From Microvirga arvi (GTDB lineage: Bacteria; Pseudomonadota; Alphaproteobacteria; Rhizobiales; Beijerinckiaceae), in contig NZ_JAFEMD010000035.1 in the NCBI RefSeq assembly GCF_016892765.1, forward strand, positions 1 through 61,585: 61,585 nucleotides of DNA, written 5' to 3'. Every line of letters begins with the position of its first letter. Position 1 is the stretch's first letter. The notes under the pieces are model-generated. The model was not told the origin of the DNA. It did no database searches and saw only the letters and a list, made by a program, of their open reading frames with translations. Shown piece by piece: positions 16,365 to 25,319 of the stretch. The position numbers and the translations under genes are program-made.

Positions 16365-17121
16365 TGGGTGATCTGTTTCTGCTCAGTGAGCGCCAGATGG
16401 TGCGGATCTCTCCTCACTTCCCGCTGGCTCATGGGGTTCCGCGGGTGGACGACCGGCGGGTGGTGAGCGGGATCGTGTATGTCATTCGCAATGGTCTGCA
16501 GTGGAAGGACGCCCCGAAGGCATACGGGCCCCACAAGACGCTCTACAACCGGTTCATGCGCTGGAGCAGGCTGGGTGTATTCGACCGGATCTTCGCCGCT
16601 CTGGCGGGTGAGGGTCCCAAGCCCGTGCGGATCATGATCGATGCTACCCACCTGAAGGCACACCGGACTGCGGCGAGCCTGCTCAAAAAGGGGATGTTCC
16701 CCGTCGTATCGGGCGCACGAAAGGTGGCCTGAACTCCAAGCTCCATGCCGTCTGCGATGGCGCCGGCAAGCCGATCATCCTGCTGCTGTCGGAAGGTCAG
16801 ATGAGCGACCATAAGGGCGCTCGGCTCATCCTGGGAGCGCTGCCGACGGACTCCACCCTGATTGTCGACCGAGGCTACGACAGCAACTGGCTCCAGGAGG
16901 CTCTTGCCGAGAAGGACATCACGCCCTGCATTCCGCCGACCAACAGCAGCAAGGTGCCGATTGCCTATGACAAGGCGCTGTATCGGCAACGGCACAAGGT
17001 CGAGAACATGTTCGCCAAGCTCAAAGATTGGCGCCGGATCGCGACCCGCTATGACCGCTGCGCCCACACCTTCTTCTCAGCCGTCTGCATCGCAGCGGCC
17101 GTCGCCTTCTACCTCAGTTAA
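16364..17121 (+). CDS. IS5-family transposase, made by -1 frameshift
   Basis: Frame 1 (16364-16732) encodes the N-terminal part (MGDLFLLSERQMVRISPHFP...DDRRVVSGIVYVIRNGLQWK, then MIDATHLKAHRTAASLLKKG, containing the first catalytic Asp). At CTC AAA AAG GGG (16682-16693) reading slips back one base to give Lys-Gly-Asp-Val-Pro-Arg-Arg-Ile-Gly-Arg-Thr-Lys-Gly-Gly-Leu-Asn-Ser, the family's normal continuation. The second frame ends at TAA 17119-17121 and holds TLIVDRGYDSNWL (second Asp) and RQRHKVENMFAKLKDWRRI (Glu motif). The A-run is a typical slippery site in this IS group, so the shift is probably programmed rather than a defect. Confidence 0.85.
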
Positions 17122-17136
17122 CGAGTCCTGAGCCTA

Positions 17137-18082
17137 GCAAGCCCTCGAAAGCGTAGGTGGATTGACGAAGTCGTTGCCTCGCACTTCGCCATGTCGGCTG
17201 ATGAGCTGAAGCAAATGGAGTAATCGATATCGTGAGTATACTTCAACAGGCGAACCACATCATTGCGCAGCAGCATAATAATCATAGTCGTATTGCGACT
17301 TTGGATTGCCGCCCATTACGATATCGTCCTGAGTTGGTGCTCTTTCGTTGGATTTTGTTCGAAATGCACGACAGGAAGGCCTCACAAGCTGCGTGAGAGC
17401 AAAGTCATACAGGGACGTGCTAGAACTTAGGTCTTTGGCCCTCCATCTCGCCAAGGGAACGGCGTGGGCGTTATTAGATCATAAGGATGATTGGGTCCTC
17501 TCCTAATGATCGATAGGCATCCGTGTGATCTTCAAGATCATTTCTTTGGATGTGCTTGGCAACCTGCCCATTCATGTGCGCCATGAGACACCCTTCAGGC
17601 ATCACCTCGACTCTTTATCGATCTTGATTGGGATGCGCTGCAGGCGCGCGCAACCGTCGTTTTCCTTGAAAGTCATGCCTACAGGATCGCCGCTCCGACC
17701 GCGGAGGTATCTGGTAAATCAGTTATGGACTGGGCTGAGACCATGGATATGAACGTTCCAAGCGCCAGCGGCGACGAACCTGCTTAATGGCTGGCCGGCC
17801 AGTGGGCTGGCATCGACAATGAAGGTCCTGTGGTTTTTGCCGTCGCTGGAATGATCATGCCTCGCTTGGAGTACTCCACCAGAGTAGGGCGCTAGGCTTT
17901 TATCCATATTGTGGCAGGTCAGGAGCTCAACGTACAGCTTAATGATGCATGGTCAGTTCTGCTCGGCGCCAGGGTTCTTGCAGAAGGATCTGGCTTGGGC
18001 TGCATACGACCTAGATCAATGAGAGCTGACCGCGCCGGTCTTTCGGCGGCAGCGGATTGGCCCTGGCCCAAAGGGGGGCGCT
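17137..18082. other. Stretch with possible gene fragments
   Basis: Just after the IS5 element a frame reads RKRRWIDEVVASHFAMSADE and ends at a stop near 17222; it is probably the tail of a small ORF cut by the insertion. At 17587-17788 a frame without a start encodes DLDWDALQARATVVFLESHA and ends SASGDEPA, also looking coding-like, so it may be a gene whose start is lost. A 64-codon minus frame (17260-17454) is doubtful. Nothing else recognised. Confidence 0.35.
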
Positions 18083-19495
18083 GTGAAGGCTTCTAACAAT
18101 CTCGCCCTGACCCGTGAGTTTACGAAGACCGGATGGACGCGCCATGGCTTGGCTCGGCAATTCGTTCTTGTGGCCGCCGCAGCTCTCCTGATTGCCATGT
18201 TCATCTTGGGGAAATGGGTCGCGCAGAAGGTCGAGAACGGTGTGGCGGAGTTCGCAGGGGCCTCCGCTGCCGTCTATATCAATACCTTCATCGCTCCCCA
18301 TCTGCAGGAGCTCGCTTACCGGGACACTCTGTCGAAAGCCAGCATCGAGGCGCTGAACGGCGCCATGGGGAAGGCCGCGGTCCAGATCCATGTCACTGCC
18401 ATCAAGGTCTGGAAGCAGGATGGCTTGATCATTTACAGTGATAACACGAGCCTCATTGGCAAGCGGTTCGATCCCAGCGCACAACTGCAACGGGCTTCGA
18501 ACGGAGTGGTTTCGACGAAGGTCGGCGATCGCCACCATGACGATGATCCTGCAAGCGGCGACGCCACCCCCCTGCAGCTGGCGGTGTACACACCGATTCA
18601 CGACGTCAACACCGGTGAGATCCTTGCTGTCCTTGAGTTCTATGAGAATGCCGAGGAGCTCAGGGCGCAGCTTTCCCTCGCCGAAACCCAGAGCTGGGGT
18701 GTGACGGGCTTGGTGACGTTGGGGATGATGGCAGCCCTATTCTCCATCATCTCGCAGGGGGGCAGGGCCATCGACCATCTGCGCAGCTCGCTGTCCCATC
18801 GCATCGAGCAGTTGCGGGAGCTGCTGCGCCAGAATGAGGCTCTGCGCGCCCGCGCCGAGCGTGTCGCGTGGAACGTGGTGGAGGGCAATGATCGGTTTAT
18901 GCCTCGGATGGCCGCTGACCTGCGCGAGGGGCCGGCGCAGTCGATCACCAGTGTGCTCCTGCACATGAACGCCCTGGAGCGATCAGGGGCGGGTGGAGGT
19001 GACCTGGCCCTTATTCGCGGGACGCTGCTGAAAGCTCTCGCTGACATATGGAACATTTCTGCGAGCCTGACGCTGCCGGAGGTCCGAGACCTTCCATTGA
19101 AGGACGCCCTGCTGTTCGTGGTTCAGAATCATGAACGCAGAACTCATAGGAAAGTGGAACGCAACCTGTCCGACCAGATGCCCGCGAGCGCTCCACAATT
19201 TATCAAGATCTGTGCTGCCCGCTTCATCCAAGTGTGCCTCGACGGCATCGATCAGCACTGCGGGGCGCAAGGTCTACAGGTTTGCGCGGAATACGACGGA
19301 ACGGCTGTCATTCTCAAAATCACAGGTCAGCGACATAACAGCAGCCAGGTCAGTACAACCGAACAGTCAGTTCAGCTCGGATTGGCCGGCCTCTGGGATC
19401 AGATCGAAAGCATTGGCGGCACGATTACGGTGATGAACGAACCTGTCGGAGCCTTGTGCCTCATCGCACGCTTGCCGCTGGCCCTGGGGGTATAA
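18083..19495 (+). CDS. NarL-type sensor histidine kinase-like protein, phospho-His missing
   Basis: A 470-residue inner-membrane protein. The first membrane segment is at about 26-46, the second near 212-232, with a periplasmic sensor region between. After a coiled stretch (HRIEQLRELLRQNEALRARA) comes MAADLREGPAQSITSVLLHM, which aligns with the HisKA_3 dimerisation box LGADLHDGPAQLL...L. The phospho-accepting His of the LHDGPAQ motif is Arg here. The C-terminal ATPase-like region keeps a G-box-like QLGLAGLWDQIESIGGTI but has no clear N-box. It may therefore not autophosphorylate, or may act as a partner or phosphatase. Start GTG 18083 has AAGGGGGG upstream. No response regulator is adjacent. 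Confidence 0.75.
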   Translation: MKASNNLALTREFTKTGWTRHGLARQFVLVAAAALLIAMFILGKWVAQKVENGVAEFAGASAAVYINTFIAPHLQELAYRDTLSKASIEALNGAMGKAAVQIHVTAIKVWKQDGLIIYSDNTSLIGKRFDPSAQLQRASNGVVSTKVGDRHHDDDPASGDATPLQLAVYTPIHDVNTGEILAVLEFYENAEELRAQLSLAETQSWGVTGLVTLGMMAALFSIISQGGRAIDHLRSSLSHRIEQLRELLRQNEALRARAERVAWNVVEGNDRFMPRMAADLREGPAQSITSVLLHMNALERSGAGGGDLALIRGTLLKALADIWNISASLTLPEVRDLPLKDALLFVVQNHERRTHRKVERNLSDQMPASAPQFIKICAARFIQVCLDGIDQHCGAQGLQVCAEYDGTAVILKITGQRHNSSQVSTTEQSVQLGLAGLWDQIESIGGTITVMNEPVGALCLIARLPLALGV

Positions 19496-19764
19496 GCGAG
19501 TCACCAGGCCGGGAACATTGAGAGCCCGGCTGCTGGACCCGGGGCGACGGCCCTCCTGAGGGCTGCCTTCGCACACCTGATTGGGATCCAAATCGCTGCC
19601 AATCCCGTCACGGCCGCCCACCAGGACACCGCGATCCGCCATCGCGCTGCAGTGGGAGGCGTCTGGTTCAGACGGCGATGCACGCCATCCCGCCGGGTTG
19701 CGCCCGAAGGGCTCGGGTCCTCTCCGCCAGAGTCGGGCTATAGCCACGCCGGGCTAGGGCCTAA
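19496..19764. other. Non-coding stretch before the oxidase operon
   Basis: No gene. It includes a GGCCCTCCTGAGGGC hairpin near 19550 without a T-run, which could end the kinase transcript weakly. Confidence 0.3.
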
Positions 19765-19788
19765 GTCCGAACACCGGTCGGACCATAG
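19765..19788 (+). promoter_or_regulatory. Dyad GTCCGA-N7-TCGGAC followed by CATAG, upstream of the oxidase operon
   Basis: Inverted repeat at 19765-19783, about 60 bases before the multicopper oxidase start. It resembles the dyad at 13162-13181 in position, arm length and the following CATAG. Confidence 0.4.
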
Positions 19789-19845
19789 TCAGAAGCCCAC
19801 CTCAGAATCCAAATGTAGGCTCGTCGGAGTACCAAGGTGGGTGTC

Positions 19846-21123
19846 ATGAAACGACGCGACTTTCTCAAATATGGGGCTGCGGGTCTCGCAACAGCCGGTG
19901 CAGGCCTTTCACCGTTCGAGGTGCTGGCCCAAGCCCTTCCCGGCACAGCCGAAATCAAACTCGGCATCACTGACGTCGAGACCCGATTGATCGATGGCGA
20001 CAAGGTTAACATGCTGGCCTTCCGGCTCGATGGCGGAGCAGGTGCCCTCGCCACGGGGAGGGTCCCGGGCCCGGTGCTGCGGGTCAAGGAAGGCAGTCTC
20101 GTCAAGATTATCGTGACGAACGACCGTCAGGAAACCCACGGGTTCGAGATCACCGGCATTCCTGGCGCCAAAACAGAAATTGCAGCCGGGAGCACCGCGA
20201 CGATTGCCTTCCAAGCTCCCATGGCGGGAACCTACATCTATCATGACGGCCATGGAGGCACGCCCCTCTACCGGATCCTCGGCCTGCACGGGATTCTGGT
20301 GGTGGAGCCCCTGAATGGGACCACGCCCGCGGGCAGCCGAACCCCCTACAGCCTTGATAAGCTCGCGCCGCAATCGTACGCGGCGGTCAGTGCTCTGTTC
20401 GATGCGCTCGGAACGACGGAGCGCTTCCAAGGGGGAGCAGACGGCAAGTGGATGCCGGCACCGTCGAATGCTGAAGCCTCGATTCGGGAAAAGATCTGGA
20501 TCTGTGCAGGGATCGACCCGAAGTTCAACGCTTTGATCGAACGGGGAAAGCAAATTGCATCGAGTCCCCTGACCGCGAATGTGGTCGACACCTTCGTGCC
20601 CCGTTACTTCACGATCAACAACCGCAGCGGATACGACCTGCATGCCGACTACGACGGGCAACTGCCCGTGATTGCGAAGAACTACATCGGCGAGCCGACC
20701 CTGTTCCGCATCGTCAATGTTGGTCTGGCCCACCACGCTAACCACTTCCACGGCAACCACCTGATGGAACTGGCCCGTGTGGATCTCAATCCGAAATCGA
20801 CGACCTACGGCCAGATTATCGTCCCCGATAACATCTTCGAGGTTGATACGACGGCCATGTGGCCGATGCAGAGACGCGATCTTCTGCTTCCCTTCGAGAT
20901 CCCGCCGGACATTCCGTATCAGATTCCCGTGTCAGGCCCGACCGGCAGCCAGTTCCAGCGCATGGTGAACAAGCAGGCCCAAGAGCCGTTTCCGCTCCGT
21001 TACGTGATGCACTGCCACACGGAGATGTCGCAGACCGCAGCCGGCGGCAACTATCCGCAGGGCATGGTCTGCCACTGGGAGGTCCTTGGCGGCCTCGGCG
21101 GCCGCGCCAAGGCAACGGGATAA
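19846..21123 (+). CDS. Tat-exported multicopper oxidase
   Basis: A 425-residue cupredoxin-fold protein. The signal MKRRDFLKYGAAGLATAGAG carries a twin-arginine motif, so it is exported folded. The N-terminal cupredoxin domain has only partial copper motifs (THGFEI with His98; YIYHDG with His133). The C-terminal domain has HHANHFHGNH (about 296-305), equivalent to the HPxHxHG box, and VMHCHTEM (His389-Cys390-His391), equivalent to the HCHxxxH box, although the last His of that box is not in its usual place. Start at ATG 19846 follows AAGGTGGG. It heads a tight gene run with a second oxidase and two SCO chaperones that continues into type II secretion genes. Substrate unknown; phenol, metal or nitrite-type chemistry is possible. 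Confidence 0.85.
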   Translation: MKRRDFLKYGAAGLATAGAGLSPFEVLAQALPGTAEIKLGITDVETRLIDGDKVNMLAFRLDGGAGALATGRVPGPVLRVKEGSLVKIIVTNDRQETHGFEITGIPGAKTEIAAGSTATIAFQAPMAGTYIYHDGHGGTPLYRILGLHGILVVEPLNGTTPAGSRTPYSLDKLAPQSYAAVSALFDALGTTERFQGGADGKWMPAPSNAEASIREKIWICAGIDPKFNALIERGKQIASSPLTANVVDTFVPRYFTINNRSGYDLHADYDGQLPVIAKNYIGEPTLFRIVNVGLAHHANHFHGNHLMELARVDLNPKSTTYGQIIVPDNIFEVDTTAMWPMQRRDLLLPFEIPPDIPYQIPVSGPTGSQFQRMVNKQAQEPFPLRYVMHCHTEMSQTAAGGNYPQGMVCHWEVLGGLGGRAKATG

Positions 21124-21166
21124 TCATCTCCAACGGACTTCATTCCAGCTGTTCAGGGTTAATACG

Positions 21167-22360
21167 ATGACAAGCGCAACGAACACAATAGGCACCGCGA
21201 CAGCCTTTGGCGGCACCCTCGCGGCTGGGGGAGCCGCCGCCCAGACCATGCCGCCCTTAGGCCCCAATTCGACCGCGGTCCCCGGCCCCGGTGATTTCAA
21301 CGGTGGCAGCGTCGATTTCACCAGGACTGGCGTCAAAGCCAAAGAGTCGTTCGGGAATTTTGGTTGCGACACTTTTGACGGCAATCCCAACACCCCTGAC
21401 TGGACGACCGCCAACGCCTACTTCGTGCGCGCGGTTCACAACGTCGATATCACCATGCCTGATGGCAAGAAGGTCCGGTGCTGGGCGTTTGAAGACCCGT
21501 TGAAGGCGCCAGGCCGCGAGATTTTTCCGTCACCGCTGATCCGGGTGCAGGAGGGCGACCTCGTACATGTCAAACTCCAGTCCAGCAAGGGAACGCACAC
21601 GATCCACCATCATGGCATCGAGCCCACCACCTTCAATGATGGTGTGGGCCATGTGTCCTTCGAGGTGAAGGATGATTACGTCTACCAGTACCAGACCCGT
21701 CACGCCGGCACTTTTTTCTATCACTGCCACAAGAACACGGTGACGCATTTCGAGATGGGTCTCTATGGACTCCTGATCGTCGACCCGAAGCCGGAGAACG
21801 GCCGGGTTCCGGCCTATGCCGGCGGACCGTTCTACGATGTCGAGAAGTTCTGGGTGCTCGACGACATGGACCCACGCTGGCACCAGATCACAAATCTTGA
21901 TCACGACGTCGGCCTATGCGGTGACGATGCTGGTCTCAATATCTTCGAACCCAAGTACTTCCTGATCAGCGGCACGCCCATGCGGCCGAACACGCTCGTC
22001 GACAAGCAGAAGGTCGTTGCTAAGTCAGGCCAAAAGATCCTGATCCGCCTGCTGAATGCGAGCTACTCGGTTCTGCAGATGATGTTCGAAGGTCTGGAGG
22101 TGCAGGTGATCTCGGTCGACGGCCACGCCCTCAACAAGCCGTGGAATAAATGGCTCACTATTGCGCCGGGAACGCCGTTCACCCTAGCGACCGCCCAGCG
22201 CTACGACATCCTGATCGACACCGCTTCGCCCGCCAATCGGACGAAGACAGGTTACACGCACAAGGTCCATTTCGAGTTCCAGCATTGGATCACCCGCAAG
22301 GTCCATAACGCCGGCGACAAGATGTATGAAGGCCGTGCCTTCACCACCATCACGATCTGA
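21167..22360 (+). CDS. Second multicopper oxidase, with copper ligands in its first domain
   Basis: A 397-residue exported protein (signal-like N-terminus rich in Thr/Gly/Ala, no twin arginine). Domain 1 carries THTIHHHGIEP (His144, His147-149) and FFYHCHKNTVTHFEMGLYG (His186, Cys187, His188, His194, Met197), together able to supply type 1 and type 2/3 ligands. Domain 2 (ILIRLLNASYSVLQMMFEGL, then SVDGHALNKPW, ending RYDILIDT) matches the copper-less middle domain of laccases. The final HPxHxHG/HCH domain of three-domain laccases is absent here but present in the preceding gene's product, hinting that the two form one enzyme. It lies 43 bases after the first oxidase gene. Confidence 0.85.
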   Translation: MTSATNTIGTATAFGGTLAAGGAAAQTMPPLGPNSTAVPGPGDFNGGSVDFTRTGVKAKESFGNFGCDTFDGNPNTPDWTTANAYFVRAVHNVDITMPDGKKVRCWAFEDPLKAPGREIFPSPLIRVQEGDLVHVKLQSSKGTHTIHHHGIEPTTFNDGVGHVSFEVKDDYVYQYQTRHAGTFFYHCHKNTVTHFEMGLYGLLIVDPKPENGRVPAYAGGPFYDVEKFWVLDDMDPRWHQITNLDHDVGLCGDDAGLNIFEPKYFLISGTPMRPNTLVDKQKVVAKSGQKILIRLLNASYSVLQMMFEGLEVQVISVDGHALNKPWNKWLTIAPGTPFTLATAQRYDILIDTASPANRTKTGYTHKVHFEFQHWITRKVHNAGDKMYEGRAFTTITI

Positions 22361-22368
22361 GTCTTATC

Positions 22369-23067
22369 ATGTCTCAAAACTCACATCCAGGGCAGCTGGT
22401 GCCGGCTCCCACATTCTCCAGGACTGGAGCGGCGCTTGCGCTGACCGTCCTTCTCGGCCTGCTGACGCCAGCCTCCGCCCATGAGGGCCACCATCACGCC
22501 GCGGTCGGTGCGATGGAAGCCTCGCCGCAGGTCTATTTCAAGGCGCCGCCGCCGCCCGAGACGCTCGGACGTCCGTTCGAGCTGATGGACCATCACGGTC
22601 AGACCGTCACGAACGCATCCTACAAGGGAAAGTGGCTCCTCATCTTCTTCGGGTTCGCCGGATGCCGGGAAGCCTGCCCCACCGGGCTTGTTAACATGGA
22701 GGCGGCCTTGGACACGCTTGGCGAGGAGGCCGACCGGGTGCAACCGCTCTTCGTCGACGTCTCGATGGAGGAGCCCGACACCACCGGTCTCGCGCAATTC
22801 GTCAGCAATTTTCATCCCAGACTTGTCGGCCTGACCGGCACCAGGGCGCAAACGTTCGCAACCGTCAGGGATTTCAAGATCCGCCGCGAATACGCCATGG
22901 CCAATTACAGCAGCAAGGAAACCGGCCCGCGGATCAACCATACCACCTACTTCTACCTCGTGGATCCTGAAGGGGTGACGCGCGCGTTCTTCGATCACAC
23001 CCTTGCGCCTGAGCGGATGGCTTTGACGATTGGCCTGCACATGAAACGTCGGAGCACTTCGCCATGA
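22369..23067 (+). CDS. SCO1/SenC-family copper chaperone, first copy
   Basis: A 232-residue exported thioredoxin-fold protein. The signal segment ends near TPASAHEG, followed by a His-rich stretch (HEGHHH) likely to bind metal. The SCO copper motif CREAC (Cys99, Cys103) follows WLLIFFGFAG, and the conserved His is in RINHTTYFYLVDPEG at about 188. The family binds Cu and delivers it to copper enzymes or maintains cysteine redox state. It begins 8 bases after the second oxidase and overlaps the next SCO gene by ATGA, so the group is one transcription unit. Confidence 0.9.
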   Translation: MSQNSHPGQLVPAPTFSRTGAALALTVLLGLLTPASAHEGHHHAAVGAMEASPQVYFKAPPPPETLGRPFELMDHHGQTVTNASYKGKWLLIFFGFAGCREACPTGLVNMEAALDTLGEEADRVQPLFVDVSMEEPDTTGLAQFVSNFHPRLVGLTGTRAQTFATVRDFKIRREYAMANYSSKETGPRINHTTYFYLVDPEGVTRAFFDHTLAPERMALTIGLHMKRRSTSP

Positions 23068-23657
23068 GGAAGCGTGGATTAGGCCCCTGGATCTGCCGCG
23101 CCGCCGTAATGCTGGCGCTTGGCATGCTGATCCCTCATGAGACGCAGGCCGGCTCCGCCGGTCACGATCAGCCTCCGGTCGGTGTCGTTCTGGATCCCCT
23201 GTTCAAGCTGATCGCCCATGACGGCCGGTCGGTCACGCGCTCCGATGTGCGCGGCAAGCCCTTCGTCGTGCTGTTCGGCTACACCAATTGCGATGATGTC
23301 TGCCCCACGTCACTGTTCGAGGTTTCGGTTCTCCTGAGCGGGCTGGGCCCGCAAGGTGATCGCCTGCCCGTGCTGTTCGTAACCATCGATCCGGAGAACG
23401 ACACGCCGCAGCAACTTAAGACATATCTTGAAGCGTTCGACAGCCGGATCATCGGCCTCACGGGGTCGCACGATCAGGTTGCCGCCGTGGCGGCCGCGTT
23501 TGCCGCTCCTCTCAATAAGGCGCAGGCCGGAGAGGAAGGCAAGAAGCACCTGTCGCAACTGTTCTTCATGGACCGCTACGGCCTGCTGGCAAGGCCGGTG
23601 AACTATACGGCAACAGAAACCGTGGGCGCCGTGGCAAAGCGATTGCTGGCCCAGTAG
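23064..23657 (+). CDS. SCO1/SenC-family copper chaperone, second copy
   Basis: A 197-residue protein with an N-terminal signal (MRKRGLGPWICRAAVMLALG, cleavage near TQAGS). Copper motif CDDVC (Cys76, Cys80) follows FVVLFGYTN; the third ligand is probably His in KKHLSQLFFMDRYG at about 163. The canonical FTIDPENDTPQQLKTYL region is present (VTIDPENDT). The start overlaps the preceding gene by four bases. The stop lies 15 bases before the pseudopilin gene gspG, which ties copper delivery to the type II secretion genes. Confidence 0.9.
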   Translation: MRKRGLGPWICRAAVMLALGMLIPHETQAGSAGHDQPPVGVVLDPLFKLIAHDGRSVTRSDVRGKPFVVLFGYTNCDDVCPTSLFEVSVLLSGLGPQGDRLPVLFVTIDPENDTPQQLKTYLEAFDSRIIGLTGSHDQVAAVAAAFAAPLNKAQAGEEGKKHLSQLFFMDRYGLLARPVNYTATETVGAVAKRLLAQ

Positions 23658-23672
23658 AGCACCAGAGAGGCA

Positions 23673-24221
23673 ATGATGCGCAACCTGAAGCAGACCACCT
23701 TGCGCTTCCTTCGTTGCAGACCGCACCAGGTCGGCAGCATTGGTCGCGCCGGGCGTGCCGGGGACCAATACGGCCGGAGACGATCGGCCCAGGCGGGGTT
23801 CACGCTCGTCGAGGTCATCGTCGTCTTGAGCATCATGGGCTTGATCATGGCCTTGGTCGGCCCGCGCGTTCTCGGCTACCTCACGGATTCGAAGGAGAAG
23901 ATGGCGCGGATCCAGGTCGAGACCCTCTCCAATGCCACGGAGCTGTTCTTCATCGACAATGGCCGATACCCGCTCGAGCCCGAGGGGCTTCAGGCCCTGC
24001 TCACGGCCCCGCCATCCCTGCCCACCTGGAGGGGGCCCTATCTGAAGGGCACCTCCGTGCCGACGGATCCGTGGGGACGGCCTTACCGCTACTCCAGTAA
24101 GGATCGCGGCCGTAGCTACGTCATCAACATGGAGGGAACTCCTGACCGGGACGACGGACGTGCGCCCAAACGCCTGTCATCGGCCCGACCCCAGGGAAGT
24201 GGACAGGGGGGCTCCTACTGA
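23673..24221 (+). CDS. gspG: Type II secretion major pseudopilin GspG
   Basis: A 182-residue prepilin. The class III leader is unusually long (42 residues, Arg-rich), ending AQAG with cleavage before FTLVEVIVVLSIMGLIMALV; Glu at +5 is present. The C-terminal region (FIDNGRYPLEPEGLQALL, then YLKGTSVPTDPWGRPYRYSS) is diagnostic of GspG, including the PTDPWG calcium-loop area. It builds the short periplasmic pseudopilus that pushes substrates through the GspD secretin. First gene of the secretion cluster, in the same run as the copper genes. Confidence 0.95.
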   Translation: MMRNLKQTTLRFLRCRPHQVGSIGRAGRAGDQYGRRRSAQAGFTLVEVIVVLSIMGLIMALVGPRVLGYLTDSKEKMARIQVETLSNATELFFIDNGRYPLEPEGLQALLTAPPSLPTWRGPYLKGTSVPTDPWGRPYRYSSKDRGRSYVINMEGTPDRDDGRAPKRLSSARPQGSGQGGSY

Positions 24222-25318
24222 TGAGTGGCGCTCGCCAGATCGCGGTCGGTGCCGGAAGCCTCGCAGCCCTGTGGCTGCAGGAGTGGAGGGCGCTCAGCGA
24301 TAAGATTCCGCTCGGCTCCTCCGCCTCACGCCACTCTGCCCGCCTGGTGATCCGCACGGACAAGGACCTGGTGACGGTCGCGCTGAGACTGCCGGAAGGT
24401 GAGGACGTCGCCCTTGATTGCTGCTCGCTGTCGACGTGGAGCCGCGAACGCCTGAGCCTTGCTGCTCAGAAGGCCCAATCGCGCCTTCATGATAAGAAGG
24501 TGGTCACGGTCCTGTCCTGCGCGCAGGCCGTCACGGGAGCCCTCATCGTGCCACATCAGGCTCGTTCGCAAGCCGGCGACATCATTCGGGATCATCTCCG
24601 GCGCAAGATGCCGATGCCGCTTGAGGATCTTGTGCTGGGTTCCGAGGTCCGCACAGCCGCGCCGGGCAAACTTGAATTGGTCTACCTTGCCGTACCGAGG
24701 CGGCAGGTGGAGGACGGTTTGGCACGGCTGTCCCTGCATTCCTCAGACATCCAAGCACTTCAGGCGCCTGCCGGACCCGGTTTGCCGCCCGTCACGGTGC
24801 CCTATGGAGAGAGTGCTGTTGGTTCGAAAAACTGGATTCGGCGGGGCGGTGGTCTCCTTGGCCTTGTCGCGCTCCTCGCTCCCCTTGCGGGCTTCGGCGC
24901 GCAGGCTTGGCAGCAAAAACTTCTTCTGTCGGACCTGGAAGCGCAGGTTATCAGCGTGAGCGAGCAGGCCCGCGCATCCACGGAGAGGCTCAAGGCAGTC
25001 TACAGTCTGGCAGGCGATCTTGAGCGATTGGCAGAGATCGGGACCGTCCCGGGCATGGTGGTGATCTGGGACGAGCTCGCCCGGCTGCTGCCTGACACGA
25101 GCTACCTCACAGCGTTTGAGGTCAGGGGCGGCGAGCTTCATGCCGAAGGATTGTCAGCCTCGACGTCGGACCTGATCCAGCGGCTTGAGAGCTCACAGCA
25201 TTTGCATGCGGTCTCCTTGACGGGACCGATCGTGTTTGATCGCGATCAAGGCAAGGAGCACTTCACGCTCCGGGCCCTGATCCGCAAGCGGCGGTTTCCG
25301 ATGGCGGAGGGTGGGTAG
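24221..25318 (+). CDS. GspL/PilN-like type II secretion assembly protein
   Basis: A 365-residue protein. The N-terminal cytoplasmic region (to about 200) contains IIRDHLRRKMPMPLEDLVLG, reminiscent of the PilM/GspL actin-like fold. One membrane helix lies at about 208-228 (GLLGLVALLAPLAGFGAQAW). A short coiled coil follows and then a PilN-type periplasmic domain (LLPDTSYLTAFEVRGGELHA, SDLIQRLESSQHLHAVSL). The family links the GspE ATPase to the inner-membrane platform. The ATG overlaps the gspG stop by one base. Assigned by architecture and position; similarity to enterobacterial GspL is weak. Confidence 0.8.
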   Translation: MSGARQIAVGAGSLAALWLQEWRALSDKIPLGSSASRHSARLVIRTDKDLVTVALRLPEGEDVALDCCSLSTWSRERLSLAAQKAQSRLHDKKVVTVLSCAQAVTGALIVPHQARSQAGDIIRDHLRRKMPMPLEDLVLGSEVRTAAPGKLELVYLAVPRRQVEDGLARLSLHSSDIQALQAPAGPGLPPVTVPYGESAVGSKNWIRRGGGLLGLVALLAPLAGFGAQAWQQKLLLSDLEAQVISVSEQARASTERLKAVYSLAGDLERLAEIGTVPGMVVIWDELARLLPDTSYLTAFEVRGGELHAEGLSASTSDLIQRLESSQHLHAVSLTGPIVFDRDQGKEHFTLRALIRKRRFPMAEGG

Positions 25319-25319
25319 C

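Larger units (their letters stand above)
16299..17136 (+). mobile_element. IS5-family (IS427-like) element with TA target duplication
   Basis: Element 16301-17134 (834 bp). Terminal inverted repeats GGCTCAGGAC and GTCCTGAGCC are perfect over 10 bases, with scattered further matches inward. TA at 16299-16300 and 17135-17136 form the duplicated target inside CTAG sites. It encodes one transposase in two overlapping frames and has a start-blocking hairpin at its left end. Confidence 0.85.
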
